From the NCBI GenBank assembly GCA_963693315.1, contig OY856187.1, positions 71,714,033 through 71,778,032 of the forward strand: 64,000 bases of DNA. Direction: 5' to 3'. A program made the translations under genes and the position numbers. Under the pieces are notes generated by a model. That model saw nothing but the letters and a program-made list of their open reading frames with translations. It was not told the origin of the DNA and made no database searches. Shown here one piece after another: positions 11,407-21,820 of this stretch; the first letter of the stretch is position 1; each line of letters opens with the position of its first letter. The DNA comes from Diogma glabrata. Its lineage: Eukaryota; Arthropoda; Insecta; Diptera; Cylindrotomidae.

Positions 11407-11583
11407 TTAATTTTTAACGGCGTCAATTTTTTCATTTGCTGCTGTTTTCCCTTTTTCTAGAGTTGCAGCAGTTTTATCTTTGGCTTCCACAATTTTATCA
11501 CCGGCTTGATTAGCAACATTTTTTACTTTCGCCGCTCCATCTTTGGCTAAATTTTTAGCACCTTCTGCAGTATCTGACAACAT
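11407..11583 (-). pseudogene. LEA-like gene, twice-deleted copy A with a 58-codon open frame
   Basis: This is the copy-A counterpart of the LEA-like gene at 55328-55890. Compared with that gene it has lost about 150 bp near the start of the second exon, and about 250 bp spanning the end of that exon, the intron and most of the last exon. What remains is an uninterrupted 58-residue frame with an ATG created beside the first deletion junction. It reads as successive 11-residue repeats such as AKNLAKDGAAK and VKNVANQAGDK. The CTAG acceptor upstream is retained, but splicing there would enter a shifted frame, so I favour a pseudogene. A short intronless product cannot be excluded because the frame is still open. 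Cellular role unknown. Confidence 0.65.
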
Positions 11584-13372
11584 AATTTTTGAGTGATGCT
11601 AGAAAATAATTAAAAAAAAAACTTGTTATATTTTCCATTGACGTCATTTAATTTATAAGTTTTTTTAAAAATATTTTATTTTTCTTAGATGAAAACGTTG
11701 TTTAAATTGATTTCTTTTGTTTTGTGTATTCTAAATTGAAACTAAATTAAACAATATATTGACCATGCAAATTTTAATGTTGAAGAAATTCTATGTTTTA
11801 TCTTCAAAAATAAAATTTTATTTTTAGAAGCCTTGAATTAATCCATAAAAGATTTAGAACAATCCAGCAGCTACTCAATTATGTTTATTTATGTTTTCAT
11901 GAATCATGTAAAAGTTATAATAGTATTTTATTGCTGAAATATTTATTGAACTGGTTTATTCTCGAGCAAAAGTATTGCAAAATTTTTGAGCAAATAAAAC
12001 TCATGCAATAAGGAAGCAATACAATACTTTATCCATTTGACAAAAAACATATGTTTATTTGATTTAATTTCGAAGAGTTAAGAAACACTACATATTCTTT
12101 TGATATAATTTTAGATCAGAGCATGTGGATTCATTTTAAATATTTATATTTGCCATGTTCATATAGAAACAAACAAAATTTTTTTATTCTGTGGCGCTAA
12201 TTCAAAAATTAAAGCGCAACACAATTAAAATTTTTATTATTCGTGAATGTAAGAAAATATACAATAATGCATACTATTATTATTTTAAAAATACACAAAT
12301 AAAGTTGGTTTTAATACCGTAAACTAGATAAAATAGAATTATTATTGTTTTGCGATTTAAAATAAAAAAGAAAAGAAAAAAAATACGTTCTTCTGTATCA
12401 GTAACAATTAACATCACAAGTATTCTAAGAAAATTGTATAATTGGGTGATTAGTGTATCATGCATCGTTTTACTTTGCTTACAAAGTTGATCTCTTCGAT
12501 TTTAACGTTGAAGTTATCTTTATTTGTAACCTATTTCAGCATTGACGATCATTAAAATGATTAAAAATTAGTTGCTCACACGAGATAAAATGCAACTTAC
12601 ACGGCCGGCTAAATTTTGACGAAAATAAGTTCATCGTAGAAAAATTATGGTAATCATTCAAAGTCAAATTGACATTTTTCCACTTATATGAAAATTGAAT
12701 TTGCTTAGAGGTCTATTTTCCTGTGAAAGTAGCAATTTATGAAAGCACTATGAAAATATTTTCATCTCTAGTGATGAAAATTGACAAGGCTTATGGAGAG
12801 CACTGTATTTTTATTTATCGGAGTTGTAACGACCGGCTAGACATGTGAGGATGAGACAACTGTTGTTTCCAATAAGCTAACAGCTGAAGATTTTTTTTTA
12901 ATATCTATGGGCTAATCACCCATACAATTGATACAATTGATACATAACAATTGATTTAATTAAGTCTTCAAGTGAAACTCAACCAGAATATTTATTGAAT
13001 TGTTAAAATTAATACAAAAGAAACTCCAGGACAGCCTACCCTCCTATATGGAACGTCAATTACCCAAAAACAAAGTTGATGACAAAACTCAGGAGACTTG
13101 TAATTTGATGATATGTAATACATTTTAGTATGTGTACGTTCTAAAGATTATAATTATTTCATTAATGACATAATTAATATGAAAACTATTAACACCATTT
13201 GTATAGTTGCTTATTTTTCTAAAAACATCACAAATAAAAACCAAACTGGTACTTATAATTCTTTTGAATCTACTGAATGCAGTCAAAATCAAATACAATT
13301 AGGTTTACACAATTTGAGTAAGGTAAAACACAATTTCTGTCTGTCAATTTTAAAATTTGTGCAATAATTGTG
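11584..13372. other. Copy-A flank of the LEA-like pseudogene, no further gene seen
   Basis: This matches copy B upstream of its LEA-like gene, including the putative 5' exon donor near 12490 (minus strand). A stretch of about 770 bp present in B (56905-57672) is missing here. No other gene is supported. Confidence 0.5.
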
Positions 13373-13636
13373 GAAGGGTTATAAGAACAGCATTTGTGCA
13401 AGCAAAACATCAAATTAAATTTGACACATTGTACATGTACAAAAATTAAATAAATTTAAACTAATTTCAAACTAACTTAAACAAAATATATCGAAATTGT
13501 TAAAAAAATTATATTAGCTCTGAATTATAAATAAATTAACAATATTTAGCACCAATTTTAATTTGTTTTTGTTTACATAACCTAAATAACTTATTTATTT
13601 TGGCATAACTTACGTCAAAATTACGTCAAAGTTGTG

Positions 13637-14158
13637 AAAAATTTCTTCTCATTAGGGCATTCGAGTAAATAATGACGATTTCTCAAGTTAGTAGTTAAAA
13701 ATAGTACATTATATAACTAGGTTGAGAAGTAAGCTATTATTGACCGAGAACTTTTAGTTCCTGAGGCGCGTAGCGCCGAGGGATATAATGTTCGAGGTCT
13801 ATATTAGTGTTCTCAACCGAGGTATATATAGAATTTTTTTAACTACTAACACTAATTATCATATTTGCTTTGATTAGATTTTGATATTAGTCATTTTCCA
13901 TTTCATTTTTTAAATATCTTAAAATATCAAGTAGCCTGGAAGTTTAGTTTCATACAAATAAAACAAAACAAAGAAATGCAATTATTATTTGTTTGTGTTT
14001 TTTTGTTCATTTCAATTAAAAATAAAAGAAAATTTCTCATTATTAACCTAGGTAATTTTTTGTTATTATTATTGACCTAGGTTGAGAAAAATTACTTCTC
14101 ATTGGGGCATTCGAGTAAATAATGGCGATTTCTCAAGTTCGTAGTTAAAAAAATATAT
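13637..14158. repeat. Direct repeat pair around a hairpin
   Basis: About 70 bp with the phrases cattcgagtaaataatg and gatttctcaag occurs at 13637-13712 and again at 14090-14158 in the same orientation. The hairpin element at 13712-13831 and AT-rich DNA lie between the copies. Confidence 0.6.
13712..13831. mobile_element. MITE-like hairpin with GAGGCGCGTAGCGCCGAGG centre
   Basis: Left-arm words ggttgagaa and gaccgagaac pair with gttcgaggtc and ttctcaacc on the right. The ends are tatata-like. The centre, gaggcgcgtagcgccgagg, is itself nearly palindromic and resembles the centres at 10321 and 31350. The arms share nothing with those elements. Confidence 0.65.
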
Positions 14159-14953
14159 TACCATTCATATGGAACAAAAAAAAATTCTTTGCAAAAGTTT
14201 GAAATTAAAAAAATAAAATATCACTCCGGGAGTTGGAAAGTAATAGAAAAATTAAACAAAAATTAAAATGAAGTGAAAAGAATGTTAGACGGACATACCA
14301 CTTTAATAACTTCTGTTTATTTAGCGTTAACGGTAGCAGAGTAAGCAATTTTCAAAAATTGTATATGCTACAATAAAGAGGTCAACTTAAGGTGAAAACA
14401 GGTAGGAGAAAGTAAATTAAAATCACTTCTCTTCATTTATTTAAACATCTGACTCACTGTTCCTTTCCTAGAAAATAATCGTGCTATAGTAGTCAAGCTA
14501 ATAAGCCGGTATATCTGGGAACGGAATGTAACAACACAGATTTTAAAATTCGTTTTTCTTTTATTCTTTAGATTTTCAGGAACATTCATCAACACTAACC
14601 CCTGCATTACCTCGAAAAATTAGTCCCAAATAGAAAGTGGTAATTTTGTTTTGGAAATCACAATTTTCATCTAGGCCATCTTCGGTGATTTTCGGAGTCT
14701 ATGATTACGAATTCGATGTCGAAAAAATTGTAAATAAAAAGTACGAGTGTGTTAGCATCTTTGTCGTTATTTTTAATTTAATAAAATGTGTACATGAAGT
14801 GTGTTAGGAAATGAAACTCAAATTTATCCATAATACGTGTTACCCTATGATAACAACCTTTCTCCCACAACTGCCACTTGCATTTCCTAAATCCTGTCCA
14901 AAACCTTCGTGGTCATATTTCTTTTGTTCTTTAAAAAAAAACTGTCTCATGAT
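14159..14953. other. AT-rich DNA, nothing recognised
   Basis: No supported gene or repeat was found between the direct repeat and the TATCGATA element. Confidence 0.5.
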
Positions 14954-15520
14954 TAGGGCCGGGAAAAAATATCGATATATCGATAAATATCGATAATTAT
15001 CGATATATCGAATATCGATATCGGATTATAATATATCGATATATCGATATTATCGATATATCGATATATTGATATTATCGATATATCGATATATATATCG
15101 ATATATATATCGATATATCGATATATATCGATACTATCGATGTATAGATGTATCGATATTATCGATATATCGATATTATCAATATATCTATATATCGATA
15201 TTATCGATATATCGATATATTGGTTTTATCGATATCGATATTTTCGATAATTTTTTAAATATCGCCCGGCCCTACCCCTCTAGGGCCGGCAAAAAATATC
15301 GATATATCGATAAATATCGGTAATTCTCGATATATCGAATATCGATATCGGATTAAAATATATCGATATATCGATATTATCGATATATCGATTTATCGAT
15401 ATATCGATATTATCAATATATCGATATATCGATATTCATCGATATATCGATATATCGGTTTTATCGATATTTTTTTGATATCGATATGTTCGATAATTTT
15501 TTAAATATCGCCCAGCCCTA
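14954..15520. mobile_element. hAT-type non-autonomous element, TATCGATA-rich tandem dimer
   Basis: Two units, 14954-15274 and 15281-15520, each begin tagggccgg and end in a GCCC(G/A)GCCCTA sequence. Each is packed with TATCGATA, about 23 and 13 copies by eye. The octamer CTCATGAT lies immediately outside the pair at 14946-14953 and again at 15521-15528. It is not present between the units, where only cccctc occurs. An 8-bp duplication with TAGGG-type ends is characteristic of hAT transposons, so the dimer appears to have inserted as one unit. No protein is encoded; the small plus-strand frames across it are translations of the repeat. Confidence 0.88.
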
Positions 15521-15528
15521 CTCATGAT

Positions 15529-16699
15529 ATATGAAGTTTTCATAGACAATTACCTCAACGGTGATATTTGAATAAAATAACCTTCAGTTGTTCCTATTCA
15601 ATTAGTCTGCAAGTGGCGGAAATGGTTTTTTATTTCTTAAAAATACGAAATTTTTATACTCCATAATAAATTTTCTCATCAAAAATTGCAATACTTACCA
15701 TTTCTTTCGTTTTTTTTTTTTCAAAATTATAAAAATTAAAAAAACTAAAAAGGAGTGAACTACAATGATTAATCGAATTAATCTTGAATTAATAATCTTG
15801 ATAAAACGTTTTTAAGTTTGATGATAGTGATCAAAAGATTTTAAGTTTGGGATAAAAATATTCACATTGTATAGAATAAAAAAAAAAAAATTCAGTTGCA
15901 TTAAACGGACTAGAATTAAGTGTTTAATTGGTAACCATTCAAAAAAAAACTAAACTAAACTTGGTATCTATAAATGACACCTATTAAGTAATTATCATAA
16001 CTTTTAATAATATAAAGTCAATAAAATGTGAAAGAAATTTTGATGTTAATTATTTTATTTCAACAAGATTTAAACTAAATATTTAGAAAAATATATTACT
16101 GAGGTTATACGAACCAATCGCTAACCATCAAAAAGCACACCGCCCGAGGAACACCTACATTAGTGTAAGTAATAATATTTAGTGATCTTTTTTTTCTGTT
16201 TTTAGGGTTCCATTTTTTCTATACGGAACACTATTGGTGAGAGTAAAACGAGTTTTTCACATTATATCGATTATCTCGTAAACTATAAATGCTATGAACT
16301 CGAAATTTGATTTGCGTATAAAACTAATCTGTCCACATGAAATGACGGATACAAATAAAACTAAAGTGGTTTTCGTTGTGTTTACAGGGCTACGATGTGA
16401 GACCTTTGAGAAAATAAATTTTTTTATAGATCATATGAAAGGGCTTCATTTCAGTATTCCTAAAAAGTTTCTTTTGGAATTTTACACCTCACCACTTTTT
16501 GTATAATTTTGAATAATGACGTTTTTTTTTCGTGTTTTCTTACCTCGATTAGCTCCGAACCTAACTGATCGAAAATTTTTAAATGTATTTGGAATGATAG
16601 AACAGCTAGTACGTTTTTAATAAAAAATATATAAAAGTGTCATATACTCATAATTAGATATATTAAGGGGGTGAAATGAGAAGGGTTAAAAGCACTATT
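15529..16699. other. AT-rich DNA, nothing recognised
   Basis: Short frames occur, but none has a recognisable protein, and no repeat pair was identified. Confidence 0.45.
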
Positions 16700-17345
16700 T
16701 AAAATGTGGTAAGTGGGGTGTCATTTGCAAGAGCACCTAATTTAGAAAACAAATCAATTTTTTTTAGAATTTTGCGATGCAGTTTTTGAGTTATTGTTAA
16801 GAAAGTGAGACTTTCAGAAAGTTACCACCCCCCCCCCCCCCCCCCCTATGTTTCGACACTGATTGACAGAAAAATTTCACAGAGTTAGGAAATTTGGTAA
16901 ATTTTGTATGAAAACTAAAGCGAAGTCTCCAATAATTATATTTCTGTGTGTTTAGGGGTCCGGGATAGAGAGGGTAAAAAAAACATTTTTGACCCAAGCG
17001 AGTGGGGTGTCATTCGAAAGAACACCTACTTTAGAATTCATTGCCTTTTTTTTTTAGAATTTTTCGGTAGCCAGTTTTTGCGTTATTGTCAAAAAAGTGT
17101 AAAATTCATACCGTTTCCCCCCATACGTTTCGACACTGATTGACAGAAAAATTTGTAAAAATTCATAGTTAGGATATTTGGTAAATTTTGTACGATAGTT
17201 ATAACGAAGTCTCAAATAATTATATTTCTATGTGTTTAGGGGAGTTATAGACAAGAAAGTGCAAAATTCAGAACGTTCCGCCCCCTACGATGATTGGCCG
17301 AAAAATTTGAAAAAATTCACAAACAGGAGGAAGATTGGTAAATTT
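16700..17345 (+). repeat. Degenerate tandem repeat of about 280 bp, with a C20 tract
   Basis: The phrase ttcgacactgattgacagaa recurs at about 16853 and 17129, with a weaker version near 17284. The preceding context, gtcatt...agaacaccta...ttagaattttgcg, is also repeated. Unit spacing is about 276 bp and then about 155 bp. A run of 20 cytosines sits at 16828-16847 in the first unit only. Confidence 0.65.
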
Positions 17346-17409
17346 TGAATGAAAATCAAAGCCAGGACTCAACTAATTATATTTCTGTGTGTTTAGGGGA
17401 TGGGTGTGG

Positions 17410-18705
17410 GGATTGGTATGTGAGACCAAAATCTAGATTATTGCATTATAAGTTTGTCAAAAAAATGTTGTCAAGTGTGTCAAAAGAAAGATTATTATTT
17501 ATTTTTTACCCAATTTTTTGGAAAAAAATTAAATTAAAATTTTGTTCGAAATGAAATTTTATTATTATTATTGAGAACTGTGGCATTATAAGTTTGTCAA
17601 AAAAATGTTGTCAAGTGTGTCAAAAGAAAGATTTTTATTTATTTTTTTACCCAATTTTTTGGAAAAAAATAAAATTAATTATTTGTATGACATGAAAATA
17701 TATTATTATTATAGAGAATTATGGCATTATAAGTTTGTCAAAAAAATAAAGTCAAGTGTGTCAAAAAATGATTTCCTTGATTTTTTTAGCCAATTTTTTG
17801 GGAAAAAAAATGTAGCTGTTTTTATGACGTAAATTTAATTGAAAATGAAATTGGACATGGACATTTTTGAATTTGTTATAGTTTTTGAAATATTTTTTGA
17901 ATTTTGAAAAAAGTATGTATTTTTGATTTTGTAATAATTTTTGCAATATTTTTAGAATTTTGGAAAAAGTTTTAATTTTTTATTTTGTAAGAATTTTTGA
18001 TATATTTTTGGAGTTTTGAAAAATTTAAAATTTTTGATTTTATTATAATTTTTTGGAATTTTGAAAAAAGTTTCAATTTTTGATTTTGTAATAATTTTTG
18101 GAATATTTTTAGAATTTTGAAAAATTTTAAATTTTTGATTTTATTATAGTTTTTATAATTTTGAAAAAAGTTTCAATTTTTGATATAGTTATAATTTTTG
18201 CAATATTTTTAGTTTTGGAAAAAGTTTGAATTTTTATGAATTTTTAGAATATTATTAGCATTTAGAAAAAGTTTAAATATTTGATTTTATTCTAATTTTT
18301 GGAATATTTGGAATTTTGGAAAAGTTTCCATTTTTGATTTTGTTTAATTTTTGCAATATTTTCAGAATTTTTGAAAAATGTTTAATCTTTGATTTTGTAA
18401 TAATTTTTAGAATATTTTTAGGATTTTGGAAAGTTTGATTTTATTTATTTTTACAATATTTTTGGAATTTTGAAAGAAATATGAATTTGTGATTTTGTAA
18501 TATTTTCTCGAAACACTAAATGGAGAGGTTTTTGAGTAGTTTGCTGAGTATAACTAAAAACCATGTCCTCATAAAAATTTTTTGCCGAAAACTATATCTA
18601 AATCCTTAACCCAGATCGAAGTTTTGATATCTCAGAGCTGTGAGATTTCAGCCCCTCCATATTTTTGTTATGCGTCTATGGTCTGGAAATATAAGGACAT
18701 TACAA
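17410..18705 (+). repeat. Composite satellite-like element, copy S1 (head missing)
   Basis: The body starts with gattggtatgtgagaccaaa. It continues with three units of about 130 bp containing gcattataagtttgtcaaa and gtcaagtgtgtcaaa, then a degenerate array of gattttgtaataatttttgc-like units. It ends with a tail, ctcagagctgtgagatttca...cagcccctccat. The same order occurs at 31605-32908 and 32909-35045, and on the minus strand at 48905-50330. No protein is supported. The palindromic head seen in the other copies is absent here. Confidence 0.75.
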
Positions 18706-19224
18706 CACAACTTTTTGTCAATAATTTTTAATATTGTGTTCTTTTACATTCTCGGAATCCTTGACGAGCGAATTTTATTCGCACTTATCTGACTTTTTTC
18801 TATTAGATGTTTTTCTATTATCTAAGTATTGTTATGAAAACAAAGAGAAAAGAAAGTAACAGGAAGACAAAAATACAAGATGCGTAAAATAATAAAATTT
18901 ATTAATTCTCTTCTGCTACGTATATAATAAAAATAAAAATATGATCGTTTGCAAAGGAGCGAAATTGAAGAAAAATACAATATCGCTCCTAGAAGTAAAG
19001 CAGTAAAAGTAATTAAAAAAATATCGCGACGCGGATGCATAGGCTGACTTCACCACAGCTCTGGAAACATAGTGTTCTGGATATACAATGAGCTAATATC
19101 CATCAAATACTTTAATTAAAAGCTAACCAATGTTATAGACGTAGTTCTAATTATAATAATATTAAAGAAAACAGTAGTATCCAAACAAACATAAATTCTG
19201 TTGTACGAGAAAAAGTAAAAAAAA
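18706..19224. other. AT-rich spacer
   Basis: No gene or repeat of note was recognised between copy S1 and the higher-order repeat. Confidence 0.45.
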
Positions 19225-21820
19225 AATTTAACCGGAAGTTAGGATGCAGAACTGTTGTGAACCGTACTAAATGCTCATGTACCATGATTCATCCAATTCG
19301 ATTATCAGGTGCAGATGTTATTGAGCTTCCAAAATAACAGGTGTTCGGAGGGCCCCTACCACTTTGTTTACTATCGCTAAAAATACTAATCAGTATGTCA
19401 AGGAATACATATTTGCATCTTTTTGCGATGTGTCATCAAAACTACTTAACGAACGAATGTTGTACGCTTCCAACAAACATTGAAACAATTAACAGGTGTA
19501 CGGGAGGACCCCAACCACTTATCCCAATATTGTCCAAAAACTTATCAGTTCTTTGTCATTTAAGTCTTTATCTTTTTTTAAAGTGTCATTAAAATTGATT
19601 AATGAAGGAAGTCTGTATGCTTCCAACAAACTATAAAAACAAAGTGTGAAAAGTCAGAAGTTTTATGGTAGACCTCCCGCCACTTTGATCAATGTGTCCC
19701 AAAAGATGATAATTATCTTCTCACACTAATTGGAACCTTTTCCATAAGTTTCATCATAATCATTTCATTACTGTAGGCTGTAGTGTGCATAAACACTAAA
19801 AAAAATTGAAAATTTACAAAAAAAAAATTTTTACCGGAAGTGAAAAACCGGAAGTTGGGATGGAGAACTGTTGTGAACCGTACTAAATGCTCATGTACCA
19901 AGGTTCATCCCATTCGATTATCATGTACAGATGTTATTGAGCTTTCAAACAACAGGTGTATGGGACCCACGCCACTTTGTTCACTATCGCTCAAAGACTA
20001 ATCAGTTCCTTGTCATACATATTTGCATCTTTTTCCAAAGTGTCATTAAAATTCGTTCACGAAAGAATGATGTGTGCTCCCAACAAACATTGAAAAATGG
20101 TGACACAATAAACAGGTGTTCGGGAGGCCCGGCACCACTTATCCCAATATTGTCCAAAAGCTAATCAGTTCTTTGTCATTTAAGTCTCCATCTTTTTCCA
20201 AAGTGTCATTCAAATTAATTAGTAAATGAAGTCTGTATGCTCCCAAAAAACTTTAAAAACAAAGTGTGAAAAGTAAGCAGTTGTATGTTAGACCCCCGCC
20301 ACTTTGATCAATGTGTCCCAAAATATGGTAATTATCTTCTCACACTAATTGGAATTTTTTCCATAAGTTTCACCATAATCACTTCATTATTGTAGGCTGT
20401 AGTGTGTATAAAAACAGTGAAAAAAATTGAAAATTTACAAAAAAAAAATTTTTTACCGGAAGTGAAAAACCAGAAGTTGGGATGGAGAACTGTTGTGAAC
20501 CGTACTAAATGCTCATGTACTACTTTTCATCCAATTCAATTATCAGGTACAGATGTTATTGAGCTTTCAAAAAAACAGATGTATGGGACACTCCCCCACC
20601 ACTTTGTTCACTATCGCTCCAAAACTAATCAGTTTCTTGCCATAAATGTTTGCATCTTTTCCCAAAGTGCCATCAAAATTCGTTCACGAACGAATGCTGT
20701 GTGCTCCCAACAAACATTGAAAAAATGGTGACACAGTGAACAGGTGTTCGGGAGGACCACCACCACTTATTCCAATATTGTCCAAAAACTAATCAGTTCT
20801 TTGTTATTTAAGTCCCATTTGTTTTCAAAGTGCCATTAAAATAAATTAATATATGAAGTCTGTATGCTCCCAATAAACTTTAAAAACAAAGTCTGAAAAG
20901 TAAGCAGTTGTATGTTAGACCCCCGCCACTTTGATCAATGTATCCCAAAAGATGGTAACTATATTCTCACATTAATTGGAACCTTTTTAATAAGTTGCAT
21001 CATAATCACTTCATTATTGTAGGCTGTAGTGTGCATAAAGACACTAAAAAAAACTTCAAAAAAGTACAAAAAAAATTTTTTACCGGAAGTGAAAAACCGG
21101 AAGTTGGGATGCAGAACTATTGTGAACCGTACTAAATACTCAGGTACCAAGTTTCATTCAATTCGATTATCAGGTAGAGATGTTTAGAGCATTCAAAAAA
21201 ACAGGTGCTCCAGGGACCCCACACCATTTTGTTCACTATCGCTTAAAAACTGATCAGTTCCTTGCCATACTTGTTTGCATCTTTTTCCAAAGTGTCATTA
21301 AAATTCATTCACGAACGAATGCTTTATGCTCCCAACAAACAAAAACATTGTGGAAAAAACCACCTGTGGTATGGTGGACCCCCAAACCCTTTATCCAATG
21401 TACTCCAAAAGCTGACCAAATCTTTCTCATGTTACTTTAAAGCATTTACCAACGTTTCATGAAAATCGGTCGGTAATTGTAGGCTACAGTAGGGATAAAC
21501 ACCTGGAAAAAAACTTTTTAGCCGGATGTGACAAACGAAAGTTAGAATGCAGAAATATTGGAAACAGTACTAAAAGCATATATATTAAGTTTCAGTAAGA
21601 TCATATGCCGAGATTAGAAGTTATTCAAGATTTAAACTTATAGGTGTTCGGGAGACCCCCCGCCATTTTGTCCAAATTTGAAATAAATCCAGATCTTCCA
21701 TTTTCAAGTGAACCTGTATCATTTGCCAAAGTTTCATCAAGATCCTATGCAGAAAGTCCACAATTTTTATTGAATGCAAAGAGTAAACTCTGGACTTATA
21801 TTTAAACAAACAAAAAATTA
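19225..21820 (+). repeat. Higher-order tandem repeat, about 620-bp units with internal sub-repeats
   Basis: The phrase ccggaagttgggatg (with variants) followed by gtgaaccgtactaaatgctc recurs at about 19231, 19853, 20472 and 21099, and in decayed form near 21540. The spacing is about 620 bp. Each unit contains three related subunits of about 200 bp. Each subunit has an acaggtgttcgggagg-like opening, a cactttgttcactatcgctc-like segment, an aatcagttctt motif and an aaagtgtcattaaaatt segment. The arrangement is a short higher-order repeat. Small open frames inside are too divergent between units to be a conserved protein. Confidence 0.85.

Larger units (their letters stand above)
3230..13372. repeat. 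Segmental duplication, copy A (partner 51568-58472)
   Basis: Long stretches match copy B in the same orientation and order: 3230-3535 with 51568-51830, 3545-4130 with 53580-54110, 9425-10305 with 54115-55015, 11140-11600 with 55100-55900, and 11600-13372 with about 55900-58472. The matches include non-coding DNA, part of a non-LTR relic and a LEA-like gene, so this is a DNA duplication rather than a retrocopy. Copy A carries insertions absent from B: about 4135-9424 (including the full-length non-LTR element), about 10305-10640, and 10706-11135. It also has internal deletions in the LEA-like gene. The copies lie about 45-50 kb apart. Confidence 0.85.

Noticed and set aside
15069..15323. Plus-strand frame rich in Tyr, Ile, Asp and Arg repeats
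   Set aside because: It is a translation of the TATCGATA array and spans two element units; not a protein.
17605..17832. Frames rich in Lys and Phe in the composite repeats
   Set aside because: They follow low-complexity T- and A-rich units and are not kept between repeat copies.
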